Source: an uncultured Clostridia bacterium
GTDB taxonomy: Bacteria > Bacillota > Clostridia > Oscillospirales > CAG-272
DNA: 44,977 nucleotides
Assembly: GCA_944383705.1 (NCBI GenBank)
Contig: CALWQR010000007.1
Coordinates: 1 to 44,977 of the forward strand
Reading direction: 5' to 3'
Below, one piece after another: positions 18,373 through 26,943 of this stretch (the stretch's first letter is position 1; each line of letters begins with the position of its first letter). Both the position numbers and the translations under genes were made by a program. Under the pieces are notes generated by a model, which searched no databases, was not told where the DNA came from, and worked only from the letters and a program-made list of their open reading frames with translations.

Positions 18373-18764
18373 TGGCCCCCGCCGGATCCCGGAAAACCGG
18401 GGACTGGGGCGAGCGGTATGCCGTGCACTATCTCCGCCGGCACGGATATACTGTAAAGGAACGCAATTACCGCGCCGGACACCATGAGATTGACATTGTT
18501 GCCTGTACCCTGCGCACCATCGCTTTTGTCGAGGTCAAAACCCGCAGCTATGCCCCCGGGGAGGCCGACCGGCTCCCCCCGCCGGGACACGCGGTGGGAG
18601 CCGAAAAGCGCAGACTCACCCGGGCCGCCGCCCGGCAGTACCTGCACGAGCACCCCACCCGCCGGCAGCCCCGTATGGACGTGCTGGAGATCTGGCTGGA
18701 GGCCGACCCGGACCGGCGCCGCCCGCGGGTGCTGCGGGTCCGGCATCTGACCGGCGCGTACTGA
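18372..18764 (+). CDS. YraN family (UPF0102) endonuclease-like protein
   Basis: The 130-residue protein is a member of the YraN/UPF0102 family, with a restriction-endonuclease-like fold. It shows GERYAVHYL at the start and the catalytic-like EIDIVA ... FVEVKTR pattern (Asp, Glu, Lys). The cellular role of the family is not settled; a link to DNA uptake or repair has been suggested. The gene regularly follows rnhB in bacteria, as here, with a 1-nt overlap. Confidence 0.93.
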   Translation: MAPAGSRKTGDWGERYAVHYLRRHGYTVKERNYRAGHHEIDIVACTLRTIAFVEVKTRSYAPGEADRLPPPGHAVGAEKRRLTRAAARQYLHEHPTRRQPRMDVLEIWLEADPDRRRPRVLRVRHLTGAY

Positions 18765-18776
18765 AGGAGGATTCCG

Positions 18777-19709
18777 ATGCAGCTTTCACTGTTTGACCTG
18801 CACTGCGACACCGCCTGCGAAATGCTGGCGCAGCGGCAGCCGTTGGGCGAAAACCATCTGGCGGTCTCACTGGCACAGGCGCAGGATTTTACACAGTACA
18901 TCCAGGTCATGGCCCTGTGGACCGACCCCGCGCTGGACAACGAGGCCGGCTGGCAGCGGCTGCGCCGGATGCACGCCAACCTGCTGGCCGACCCGGCGGT
19001 GACGCAGGGCCGGGCCCGGATGTGCGGCGGATGCCCCGCGCGGGCGCCCGGGGTCTCGCTGCTGCTGGGGGTGGAGGACGCGCGGGTGCTGGACGGCAGG
19101 CCGGAACGGGTGGCCGAGCTGGCCGGGCTTGGCATCCGCATCCTGACCCCGCTGTGGAGCGGGGAGACCTGCATCGGCGGGGCGCACGACACGCGTGCCG
19201 GGCTGACCGCCTTCGGCCGGGACGCACTGCGCGAGGCCATGGCGCTGGGAATGACGGTGGATATCTCCCATGCGTCGGAGCGTTCGGCCGACGACATCTT
19301 TGCGCTGGCGGCCGACGCGGGCCGTCCGGTCATTGCGTCGCATTCGGACGCCTACGCGGTCTGCCCGGTCTCGCGCAATCTGCACCCGGGGCAGATCCGC
19401 GCGCTGCTCTGTGCCGGCGGCGTCATCGGCATCAACCTCTACCGGCGCTTCCTGTCCCGGGACGGGGAGGCCACCATGGAGGACGTCCGCCGGCACATCG
19501 AGTATTTTCTGGAGCAGGGCTGCGCCGGAGCGCTTTGCCTCGGCTGCGACATGGACGGCGCCGAGCTGCCGCCCGATCTCCCCTCGCTTGGCGCCCTGCC
19601 CCGCCTTGCCGCATACCTGCGGGGATGGTACCCGGAGGACCTGATCTGCGACCTGTTTTTTGAAAATGCCTTCCGGTTTGCGCACCGGCATCTGGGGGCG
19701 CCACAATAA
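18777..19709 (+). CDS. Membrane dipeptidase family M19 peptidase
   Basis: The 310-residue protein is a zinc dipeptidase of the renal-dipeptidase (M19) family, which hydrolyses dipeptides. Metal ligands are seen in FDLHCDT at the N-terminus, the bridging Glu in GVEDA, and the later DISHAS and ASHSDA histidines. There is no signal peptide, so it is probably cytosolic. AAGGAGG lies 6 nt before the ATG, and the gene is 12 nt downstream of yraN. The length matches the bacterial short form. Substrate preference cannot be told from sequence. Confidence 0.92.
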   Translation: MQLSLFDLHCDTACEMLAQRQPLGENHLAVSLAQAQDFTQYIQVMALWTDPALDNEAGWQRLRRMHANLLADPAVTQGRARMCGGCPARAPGVSLLLGVEDARVLDGRPERVAELAGLGIRILTPLWSGETCIGGAHDTRAGLTAFGRDALREAMALGMTVDISHASERSADDIFALAADAGRPVIASHSDAYAVCPVSRNLHPGQIRALLCAGGVIGINLYRRFLSRDGEATMEDVRRHIEYFLEQGCAGALCLGCDMDGAELPPDLPSLGALPRLAAYLRGWYPEDLICDLFFENAFRFAHRHLGAPQ

Positions 19710-19733
19710 AACCAACACCAGGAGACCCGATTG

Positions 19734-21218
19734 ATGATGTTATACAAAAGCACAAGAAGTACGGAGGCGGCGTCGGTCAGCGCGGCGCAGGCCATCAAAC
19801 AAGGGCTGGCCGGGGACGGCGGCCTGTTCGTGCCCGAGCGGATTCCGGCCCTGAGCGCCGCGGATCTGGAGGCGCTGCGCGGCATGAGCTACCCGGCGCG
19901 CGCGGCCCGCATTCTCTCGCTCTTTCTGACCGATTATACCGAGGAGGAGCTGCTGGCCGACTGCGAGGCCGCCTACCGCCCCGAAAGCTTTGCAGGCGGC
20001 GCCGCGCCGCTGGTACCGGTGGCAGAGCCGCTGGAAATTCTGGAGCTGTGGCACGGCCCCACCGCGGCCTTTAAGGACATGGCGCTGCAGATCATGCCCC
20101 GGCTGCTCTCCCGCGCGCTGGCCAAGACCGGCGAGGAGCGCACCGCGCTGATTCTGGTGGCCACCTCCGGGGACACCGGCAAGGCCGCGCTGGAGGGCTA
20201 CCGCGACGTCCCGCGCGTCAAAATCATGGTCTTCTACCCGATGGACGGGGTGAGCCGTGTGCAAAAGCTGCAAATGATTACGCAGACCGGCAGGAATGTC
20301 GGCGTCTGCGGGATTCACGGCAACTTTGACGACGCACAGAACGGCGTAAAGGCCATTTTCGGCGACCCGGAGATGGCCGGGCAGCTCGACAGGCGGGGAT
20401 ACTTCCTTTCCAGCGCCAACTCCATCAACTGGGGGCGGCTGGCGCCGCAGATCGTCTACTATGTATCCGCATACTGCGATCTGCTCAACGCCGGGAAGCG
20501 CCGCATGGGCGAGCCCTTCAACGTCTGCGTCCCCACCGGCAACTTCGGCAACATTTTTGCCGCCTACCTGGCCATGCGCATGGGGCTGCCCATTCAACGC
20601 CTGATCTGCGCCTCCAACTCCAACCACATCCTCACCGATTTCCTGCGCACCGGCGTGTATGACCGCAACCGGGAGTTCCACCTCACCATGTCCCCCTCGA
20701 TGGACATCCTGATTTCCAGCAACCTGGAGCGCCTGCTCTGGCTGACCGCCGGCAGCGAACGCACCGCCGCCTATATGCAGGCCCTGCGCACGGCCGGGCG
20801 CTATGAGGCCGACCCCGACGTGATGACCGAAATCCGCCGCACACTGGTGGGCTACTACGCCACCGAGGAGGAGACCGCCGCCGCCATCCGCCGCCTGTGG
20901 GAGGAGAGCCGCTACCTCTGCGACCCCCACACCGCAGTGGCCGTTCACGCCGCGCAGCGCTACATCCGGGAAAGCGGCGACCGCCTGCCCATGGTGGTGG
21001 ATTCCACGGCCAGCCCCTACAAGTTTGCCAACAACGTCTACCGGGCCGTGACCGGGCTGGAGCCCGATTCCGACCTGGAGGCGCTGGAGCAGCTCCGGGC
21101 CGCCACCGGGGTGCCGGTTCCCTACCCCCTGTCCGGCCTGGCCGGGCGCAAAATCCGGTTTGCCGACTGCTGCGAGCCACAGCAAATGGCGCAGCGGGTG
21201 ATGGCGTTTATCGGATAA
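19734..21218 (+). CDS. thrC: Threonine synthase
   Basis: The 494-residue enzyme converts O-phosphohomoserine to threonine using pyridoxal phosphate. The PLP lysine is in HGPTAAFKDM (Lys114), and SGDTGKAA and PTGNFGNIFAAY bind phosphate and cofactor. It belongs to the longer class of threonine synthases. Two tandem ATGs (19734, 19737) follow AGGAG by 9 and 12 nt; 19734 is chosen. It closes the run that begins with the apgM-like putative homoserine kinase, which would supply its substrate. No T-box or attenuator was found before it. Confidence 0.95.
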   Translation: MMLYKSTRSTEAASVSAAQAIKQGLAGDGGLFVPERIPALSAADLEALRGMSYPARAARILSLFLTDYTEEELLADCEAAYRPESFAGGAAPLVPVAEPLEILELWHGPTAAFKDMALQIMPRLLSRALAKTGEERTALILVATSGDTGKAALEGYRDVPRVKIMVFYPMDGVSRVQKLQMITQTGRNVGVCGIHGNFDDAQNGVKAIFGDPEMAGQLDRRGYFLSSANSINWGRLAPQIVYYVSAYCDLLNAGKRRMGEPFNVCVPTGNFGNIFAAYLAMRMGLPIQRLICASNSNHILTDFLRTGVYDRNREFHLTMSPSMDILISSNLERLLWLTAGSERTAAYMQALRTAGRYEADPDVMTEIRRTLVGYYATEEETAAAIRRLWEESRYLCDPHTAVAVHAAQRYIRESGDRLPMVVDSTASPYKFANNVYRAVTGLEPDSDLEALEQLRAATGVPVPYPLSGLAGRKIRFADCCEPQQMAQRVMAFIG

Positions 21219-21221
21219 CGG

Positions 21222-21272
21222 CAAAAAAAAGGCGGCACTGCCGCACCGGGAGCCCCGGTTGCCAGTGCCGCC
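21222..21272 (-). terminator. Terminator of the DUF1540 gene
   Basis: Ten-base arms at 21231-21240 and 21263-21272 enclose an inner GC-rich stem. On the minus strand the stem is followed by eight T residues, so it ends the minus-strand gene at 21285. For thrC the T-run is on the wrong side. Confidence 0.75.
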
Positions 21273-21284
21273 GGCCGGGGCGCC

Positions 21285-21461
21285 TCAGTCAACCTTCGGC
21301 CGGAAGGTGGCGCAGAGCGTCTCGCTGGAGCAGCCGGCGCTCTGGGGCACCACCGAAATCTGCTCGGCGGTGCAGTAGCACTCCCCGTTGTGGAAATAGC
21401 AGTTCTTCACATCGCACGAAATTCCCTTGATGTGCTTGCAGCAATCGTTGCGGTTTTCCAT
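21285..21461 (-). CDS. DUF1540 cysteine-rich small protein
   Basis: A 59-codon frame on the minus strand encodes a 58-residue protein with eight cysteines. It follows the DUF1540 layout: an early Cys pair, C-D-V-K-N-C-Y-F, then C-Y-C-T-A-E-Q-I and a final C-S-S-E-T-L-C. Proteins of this family are small, presumably metal-binding, and found mainly in Clostridia and Bacilli; their role is unknown. AAAGGA lies upstream of the ATG at 21461, and a strong terminator follows the stop. It is convergent with thrC. Confidence 0.85.
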   Translation of the reverse strand: MENRNDCCKHIKGISCDVKNCYFHNGECYCTAEQISVVPQSAGCSSETLCATFRPKVD

Positions 21462-21571
21462 GATTCCGTCATCCTTTCCGAATTCAGAAAATTGTGATTT
21501 GGAGATCGGGTTCTCCGCAGTTAGTTTGCCCGCGCGCGCGTCGTTTATGCATCCCGAAAGGAGCCCCGCGC

Positions 21572-22306
21572 ATGTCCCTGTTTGTCATTGCCGACCTGCA
21601 CCTTTCCTCCAACGGACAAAAATCCATGGAGGTGTTCGGCCCGGCCTGGAAAAGCTACATGAAAAAAATCCGCCGGAACTGGACGGCAGTGGTCGGCCCC
21701 GGGGACACCGTTGTGATTCCGGGCGACATCTCCTGGGGCCTGCGCCTGGCCGATGTGCTGGGGGATTTCCTCTTCCTGGAGGAGCTGCCCGGCAAAAAGC
21801 TGCTGGGAAAGGGCAACCATGACTTCTGGTGGACCGGAGTGCAGAAAATGACCCGGTTTACCGAGGATCACGGCCTGCGCAGCATCTCCTTCCTGCACAA
21901 CAACGCCTATCTGTTTGAGGGCTGCGTGGTGGCCGGCTCCCGCGGATGGTTCATGGAAGAAAACACCCCCGAGGCCGTGGCGCAGCTGCTGGACCACGGC
22001 AAGATGGTCAACCGCGAACGCCTGCGGCTGAAGATGAGCCTGGACGAGGCGGTGCGCCTGCGGCAGCAGTCCGGGCGCGGGGAGCTCCCCATTCTGGTGT
22101 TTATGCACTTCCCGCCGGTGTGGAACGGCTTTCTTTGCCGGGAGCTGATTGACCTGATGCACGAATACGGCGTGCAGACCTGCTATTTCGGCCACATTCA
22201 CGGGGTCAGCCGCACGCCAAGCGTCACCGAGTTTGAGGGAATCCGGATGGTGCTGTGCTCGGCAGACTATCTGAAATTTGCTCCGCGGCCGGTTATGCTC
22301 TTCTGA
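21572..22306 (+). CDS. Calcineurin-like metallophosphoesterase
   Basis: The 244-residue protein has all five motifs of the family: DLHLS, GDISWG, GNHD, FMHFPP and GHIHG, giving a two-metal phosphoesterase site. It belongs to the group of small cytosolic clostridial phosphohydrolases whose substrate is not known. The ATG at 21572 follows AAAGGAG. The longer frame starting at 21494 has no ribosome binding site and would add a non-conserved lead. It is a single gene between the DUF1540 gene and tig. Confidence 0.88.
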   Translation: MSLFVIADLHLSSNGQKSMEVFGPAWKSYMKKIRRNWTAVVGPGDTVVIPGDISWGLRLADVLGDFLFLEELPGKKLLGKGNHDFWWTGVQKMTRFTEDHGLRSISFLHNNAYLFEGCVVAGSRGWFMEENTPEAVAQLLDHGKMVNRERLRLKMSLDEAVRLRQQSGRGELPILVFMHFPPVWNGFLCRELIDLMHEYGVQTCYFGHIHGVSRTPSVTEFEGIRMVLCSADYLKFAPRPVMLF

Positions 22307-22340
22307 TTTTTCACAAATCAAAGAATTTTCAAAAAAACTA

Positions 22341-22369
22341 TTGACAAAACGGCGAAAAAATTATACAAT
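22341..22369 (+). promoter_or_regulatory. Promoter of tig
   Basis: TTGACA at 22341-22346, a 17-nt spacer and TACAAT at 22364-22369 give a strong promoter 50 nt before the tig start. Confidence 0.75.
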
Positions 22370-22411
22370 ATACTTTGTATGTCAATTATCATTTCAGTTG
22401 TTTGGAGGATT

Positions 22412-22423
22412 ATGAAAAAATGA
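22412..22423 (+). other. Start-stop mini-frame overlapping the tig start
   Basis: ATG AAA AAA TGA lies 3 nt after GGAGG, and its TGA overlaps the tig ATG at 22420. The spacing of 3 is short for the mini-frame and 11 is long for tig, so both may compete. Whether it is translated is unknown. Confidence 0.3.
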
Positions 22424-23718
22424 ACCTGATCAAATCCGAAAAGACCAATCCGGGAGAATGGACTCTCGAGTTTTCGGTCGATAAGGACACCTTCCGCAAA
22501 GCGATTTCGGATTCGTATCACAAAAACGTGGGCAAGGTGACCGTACCCGGCTTCCGCAAAGGGAAAGCCCCCCGCGCTGTGATTGAGAAAATGTACGGAA
22601 AGGGCTTTTTCTACGAGGACGCCTTCAATGCCATCCTTCCGGACGCCTACGAGGAGGCGCTGAAGGCCGCCGACGTCGGCAGAACGGTCGGGCAGCCCGA
22701 ATTTGATGTGACCTCGGCCGACCCGGACAGCGGCGTGGTATTTACCGCCAAGCTTTATCTGTACCCCACACCCGAAATCCAGGACTACCTCGGCATTGAC
22801 GTAGAAAAGCCGGTGTTCCCGACCACCGACAAAGAGGTGGAGGATGAGATCAATACCGTTCGTGAGCGCAACTCCAGAGAAATTGAAGTGACCGACGGAG
22901 AGAGCCAGATGGGCGACGTCTGCACCATCGATTACGAGGGCTCGGTTGACGGCGTTCCGTTTGACGGCGGAAAGGGCGAGGGCTACCCGCTGAAGCTGGG
23001 CTCGGGCAACTTTATCCCCGGCTTTGAGGAGCAGGTGGCCGGCCACAGGCTCGAGGAGCCGTTTGAGGTGCACGTCACCTTCCCCGCCGACTACCATGCC
23101 AAGGAGCTGGCCGGAAAGGACGCCGTCTTCAAAACCGTCATCCACAAGATTGTGCACATCGAGCTCCCCGCGCTGGACGATGATTTCGCCAAGGACGTCT
23201 CGGAATTTGACACCTTTGATGAATATCGCGCCGACGTCCGGGCAAAAATCGCAAAGAGACACGAGGAAGAGGCCGACAGCCAGGTGGAGCAGAAGCTGAT
23301 TGACGCCCTGATTGACCTGGTAAAGGCAGATATCCCCGAGGTGATGATTCAGACCGAGGCCGAAAACAACATCCGCGACTACGACGTGAACCTGCGCTCG
23401 CACGGGCTGAACCTGAACGATTACCTCAAGTTCACCAACATGACCCTGGATCAGCTGCGGGAGCAGATGCGCCCGCGCGCCGAACGGCAGGTCAAGCTGC
23501 GTCTGGCTCTGGAGAAAATTGCCGCGCTGGAAAATCTGACCGCCTCCGACGAAGAGGTGAACGAAGAGATCGAGCGCATCGCCAAGGAGTACGGCATGGA
23601 CAAGGAGCAGGTGAAGTCCTCGCTGCCGGCCGAATCCTTTGCCGAGGATGTCAAGGTCAAAAAAGCGATGGACCTGGTCAAGGAAAAGGCCGTGGTCAAA
23701 ATTCAGTCAGATAACTGA
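22420..23718 (+). CDS. tig: Trigger factor (ribosome-associated chaperone)
   Basis: The 432-residue chaperone binds near the ribosome exit tunnel and shields new chains. The N-terminal ribosome-binding domain carries the variant signature GFRKGKAPR (about residues 45-53). A central FKBP-type peptidyl-prolyl isomerase domain (about 160-245; IDYEGSVDG, IPGFEEQVAGH) and an alpha-helical C-terminal domain follow. Length and domain order are standard. The start at 22420 gives the canonical N-terminus MNLIKSEK. It is followed by clpP and clpX, the conserved tig-clpP-clpX order. Confidence 0.97.
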   Translation: MNLIKSEKTNPGEWTLEFSVDKDTFRKAISDSYHKNVGKVTVPGFRKGKAPRAVIEKMYGKGFFYEDAFNAILPDAYEEALKAADVGRTVGQPEFDVTSADPDSGVVFTAKLYLYPTPEIQDYLGIDVEKPVFPTTDKEVEDEINTVRERNSREIEVTDGESQMGDVCTIDYEGSVDGVPFDGGKGEGYPLKLGSGNFIPGFEEQVAGHRLEEPFEVHVTFPADYHAKELAGKDAVFKTVIHKIVHIELPALDDDFAKDVSEFDTFDEYRADVRAKIAKRHEEEADSQVEQKLIDALIDLVKADIPEVMIQTEAENNIRDYDVNLRSHGLNLNDYLKFTNMTLDQLREQMRPRAERQVKLRLALEKIAALENLTASDEEVNEEIERIAKEYGMDKEQVKSSLPAESFAEDVKVKKAMDLVKEKAVVKIQSDN

Positions 23719-23835
23719 GCAGGCCGGCTCCGGCCCGCAGATACCGCACGCCGGGGGCAGCTGCCGCTGTCCCCGCCGGCTTCCGCCCATGCGGGAGCCG
23801 GACGCAATCCATAACGAAAAGAGGAACCCGTTACC

Positions 23836-24447
23836 ATGTTTGATCCGAGAAATCTTGCACGGGACGCGCTGGTGCCGATGGTGGTGGAGCAGACCAACCG
23901 CGGCGAGCGCTCCTACGATATTTTTTCCCGCCTGCTCAACGACCGCATTGTCTTCCTCTCCGATGAGGTCAACGATACCACCGCCTCGCTGGTGGTGGCG
24001 CAAATGCTCTTCCTGGAGGCGCAGGACCCCGACAAGGAGATCTCCTTTTATATCAATTCCCCCGGCGGATCGGTCACCGCGGGAATGGCAATTTACGACA
24101 CCATGCAGTTCATCAAATGCGATGTTTCCACCATCTGCATCGGCATGGCGGCCAGCATGGGGGCTTTCCTGCTCTCGTCGGGCGCCAAGGGCAAGCGTCT
24201 GGCCCTGCCCCACAGCGAAATTATGATTCACCAGCCCCTGGGCGGCGCCCGCGGGCAGGCCACCGATATTCAGATTCAGGCCGAGCAGATCCTGCGCGTC
24301 AAGCGCACCATGAATGAAATTCTGGCAGCCAATACCGGAAAGCCTCTGGACGTGATTGAGCGGGATACCGACCGCGACAACTACATGACCGCAGAGCAGG
24401 CGCTGGAATACGGCCTGGTGGACAAAATCATCGCCAAGCGGCCCTGA
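23836..24447 (+). CDS. clpP: ATP-dependent Clp protease proteolytic subunit
   Basis: The 203-residue serine protease subunit forms the double-ring chamber that degrades proteins fed by ClpX or ClpC. The triad is Ser107 (MAASMGA), His132 (MIHQPLGG) and Asp181 (ERDTDRD). The first dozen residues act as the usual short propeptide. The gene lies 118 nt after tig and 39 nt before clpX. The gap before it holds a GC-rich imperfect hairpin but no clear promoter. Confidence 0.98.
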   Translation: MFDPRNLARDALVPMVVEQTNRGERSYDIFSRLLNDRIVFLSDEVNDTTASLVVAQMLFLEAQDPDKEISFYINSPGGSVTAGMAIYDTMQFIKCDVSTICIGMAASMGAFLLSSGAKGKRLALPHSEIMIHQPLGGARGQATDIQIQAEQILRVKRTMNEILAANTGKPLDVIERDTDRDNYMTAEQALEYGLVDKIIAKRP

Positions 24448-24486
24448 GTTCCCCGGCTGTGTCCGGAACGCGCAGAAAGGAGTTCT

Positions 24487-25866
24487 TTGAAACAGATGGC
24501 AAACAACACCAACAACGGCGGCAGGGGTCTGCATTACTGCTCCTTTTGCGGGAGAAGCGAAAAGGCAGTGAATTTCCTGGTCCCGGCTCCGACCGGCTCG
24601 GCTTTTATCTGTGACATCTGCATTGAGGCCTGCTATCAGCTGATTGCGGAGCACACGGGGGAATCTCCCTCTTTTGACAAGCTGACCCTGGCCGAGCTGC
24701 CCCGCCCCGCCCAGATCAAGGCTTCGCTGGACCAGTATGTCATTGGACAGGATGAGGCCAAGGTGGCGCTCTCGGTCGCGGTTTACAACCATTACAAGCG
24801 CATCCTTTCCGCCGAAAAGAAAAAGCCGGTCAAAAGCGGCAAACGGAGCGAGCAGAAAAAGCAGGAGGAACCCGATGATGACGTCGAGCTGCAAAAGAGC
24901 AATGTGCTGCTGATTGGCCCGACCGGCGTCGGAAAAACCTACCTGGCCCAGACCCTGGCCAAAACCATGAAGGTCCCCTTTGCCATTGCCGACGCCACCA
25001 CGCTGACCGAGGCCGGATATGTCGGCGAGGACGTCGAGAATATCCTGCTGCGCCTGATTCAGGCGGCCGACTACGATGTGGAGCTGGCCGAACGCGGCAT
25101 CATCTATATCGATGAAATCGACAAAATTGCCCGCAAGAGCGAGAATCGCTCGATCACCCGGGACGTCTCGGGCGAAGGCGTGCAGCAGGCGCTGCTGAAG
25201 ATTCTGGAGGGCACGGTGGCCAACGTCCCGCCGCAGGGCGGGCGCAAGCACCCCAATCAGGAATTCATTCAGATCAACACGCAGAACATTCTGTTCATCT
25301 GCGGCGGCGCGTTCGAGGGCCTGGACAGCATCATCGAGCACCGCAAGGGCAACCAGACCATTGGATTCGGCGGGGAGATTCTGACCAAAGCCGAGCGTAA
25401 GGACAACGGCATCTTCCGGGATGTCATTCCGCATGACATCATCAAATTCGGTATGATTCCCGAGCTTGTCGGGCGCATCCCCATGATTGTCACGCTGAAC
25501 GACCTGGACCGCGGCGCGCTGGTGCGCATCCTCACCGAGCCGAAAAACTCGCTGGTGCGCCAGTACCGCAAGCTGTTCGGCATGGACGGCGTAGAGCTGG
25601 TGTTTACCAACGAGGCGCTGGAAGAGGTCGCCGGTATGGCCCTGGAGCGCAATACCGGGGCGCGTGGCCTGCGCGCCATCCTGGAGGACGCAATGACCGA
25701 AATCATGTATGAGATTCCCTCGCGCCACGATGTGGCCCGCGTGGAAATTACGGCCGACTGCATCCGGAAAACCGGCAAATGCCGGGTGATCCTGCACCGC
25801 GACCTCCTTAAAAGCCCCGAAGCTCTCCCCGTTGACCTCCCCACCCAACCCCGTAAAAATGCCTGA
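24487..25866 (+). CDS. clpX: ATP-dependent Clp protease ATPase subunit ClpX
   Basis: The 459-residue AAA+ unfoldase delivers substrates to ClpP. It has an N-terminal zinc-binding domain with CSFC and CDIC ... C ligands (about residues 18-50), Walker A GPTGVGKT, Walker [11 protein letters not shown], the sensor region and a C-terminal small domain. TTG at 24487 lies 4 nt after AAGGAG, while the first ATG is at 24496, 13 nt away; the TTG start is slightly preferred. The C-terminal extension of about 20 residues after the conserved domain ends just before repeat copy 2. Confidence 0.97.
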   Translation: MKQMANNTNNGGRGLHYCSFCGRSEKAVNFLVPAPTGSAFICDICIEACYQLIAEHTGESPSFDKLTLAELPRPAQIKASLDQYVIGQDEAKVALSVAVYNHYKRILSAEKKKPVKSGKRSEQKKQEEPDDDVELQKSNVLLIGPTGVGKTYLAQTLAKTMKVPFAIADATTLTEAGYVGEDVENILLRLIQAADYDVELAERGIIYIDEIDKIARKSENRSITRDVSGEGVQQALLKILEGTVANVPPQGGRKHPNQEFIQINTQNILFICGGAFEGLDSIIEHRKGNQTIGFGGEILTKAERKDNGIFRDVIPHDIIKFGMIPELVGRIPMIVTLNDLDRGALVRILTEPKNSLVRQYRKLFGMDGVELVFTNEALEEVAGMALERNTGARGLRAILEDAMTEIMYEIPSRHDVARVEITADCIRKTGKCRVILHRDLLKSPEALPVDLPTQPRKNA

Positions 25867-25872
25867 GCCATA

Positions 25873-26255
25873 TGGAGAAGACCTTGGAGGGACCCGCCTC
25901 TTAAGGAGAGGCCGGTCCCTCCAAGCCTCCCCCGGCGAGACCTTCCCCGGCGTGGGCCCCCGCAAATGCATACGGTATTGCAAAACACGGTATTCCCGGG
26001 GACCCGCGCCGGGGAATTTCTTTTGGGGGCGGATGAACAATTGGCAATGAGCAATGAGCAATGAGCAATGAGCAGTGAACAGCAGGCAGTGGGAATTGAA
26101 CAGTGGGCAATGGTCGGTGGTAGGAATACCCCCATATTATCAAAAACCGGACAACCCATGGCGGCTGTCCGGTTTTCTGATATGCAGGACAAATCGCTTT
26201 GTATGGCGATATGCCCTTATTTTTTGCCTCCCCTGAAAAAGGTCTTCCCCAGCAG
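25873..26255 (-). repeat. Composite palindromic intergenic repeat, copy 2
   Basis: This fills the gap between the convergent clpX and amidase genes and is the reverse orientation of copies 1 and 3. Read on the plus strand it has: an end module forming a long inverted repeat (arms about 25883-25901 and 25902-25925); a second inverted repeat with arms 25943-25962 and 25995-26016; four near-perfect copies of a 7-nt unit TGAGCAA (about 26044-26074) with degenerate neighbours; and the terminator-like hairpin at 26143-26176. The module order mirrors copy 1. It begins 7 nt past the clpX stop and reaches the amidase stop. Confidence 0.88.
26143..26176. terminator. Bidirectional terminator-like hairpin in repeat copy 2
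   Basis: Arms 26143-26153 and 26166-26176 (AAAACCGGACA/TGTCCGGTTTT) lie between convergent genes and could end both transcripts. Confidence 0.6.
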
Positions 26256-26258
26256 CAT

Positions 26259-26828
26259 CTAACTCCCGTCCGGCAGGGTGCGTCCGTCCAGCAGACAGTT
26301 ATATTGCAGCTCATCCTGGGTTTCGACATGCACGCCCTGAATCCGCAGGAAGCGGGCGCGGGCATAGCTATAGCTGGAAAGCGGGCGGTCCAGTGCGTCA
26401 TCGGACTGGGCGCAGACATAAATTTCCCGGCGCTCCACTGCGCTGACCAGCAGCGAATGGTACCAGTCCCCCTCCGTATCGCAAAGCTGCACCACGTCCC
26501 CGGGCCGAGCCAACCGGCGCGGCACCGTGGAGGCAAAGGGGCCGAGGCCACTGTTGCGGGAGGCGAAATTCTCGGCGCCGGTCATAAAATCATAAAAATA
26601 ATCCACACTGGTCCAGGCGGGGGCGCGGTCCTCGCCCGAAAGATAGTACCACCCGAAGGTGGGGGTAAAATCCATCACACAACTCCCGGCCAGCACGCAC
26701 TGGGAAACAAAATTGGTGCAATTGCCCCCCTGCCCGGTAAAATCCGCAAACAACGGGTTGCGCGAGAGCGCCCATCGCCGGGCATAGGTCACGGCCCTGC
26801 GGCTCAGATAGGGCTTGATAAACAACAT
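26259..26828 (-). CDS. Putative amidase-domain protein (Amidase_6-like)
   Basis: The 189-residue protein matches the cysteine-histidine amidase-like domain often found at the end of clostridial cell-wall or spore proteins. GNCTNFVSQC supplies the Cys, ARPGDVVQL precedes the catalytic-type His of WYHSLLV, and aromatic FGWYYLSG and WTSVDYFYDF are typical. Here the domain stands alone with no signal peptide or membrane helix, so it may act in the cytoplasm or forespore. The ATG at 26828 has GGAGTGAAGGAT upstream. Its 3' end touches repeat copy 2. The substrate is unknown. Confidence 0.75.
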   Translation of the reverse strand: MLFIKPYLSRRAVTYARRWALSRNPLFADFTGQGGNCTNFVSQCVLAGSCVMDFTPTFGWYYLSGEDRAPAWTSVDYFYDFMTGAENFASRNSGLGPFASTVPRRLARPGDVVQLCDTEGDWYHSLLVSAVERREIYVCAQSDDALDRPLSSYSYARARFLRIQGVHVETQDELQYNCLLDGRTLPDGS

Positions 26829-26943
26829 ATCCTTCACTCCTTTCCGGATTACAGGACAGTATATGACGGAATGCTGCAAAATGCCCACGACGGGCGGGGT
26901 AAAAATCCCGGCCCGATGGGTGCGACAAGGGGGGACGGAGCAT

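Noticed and set aside
23707..26061. Minus-strand frame of 784 codons across clpP-clpX and repeat copy 2
   Set aside because: Antisense shadow of clpP and clpX, partly reading through the repeat.
26040..26080. Heptamer tract considered as a CRISPR-like array
   Set aside because: The unit is 7 nt with no unique spacers and no cas genes in the window.
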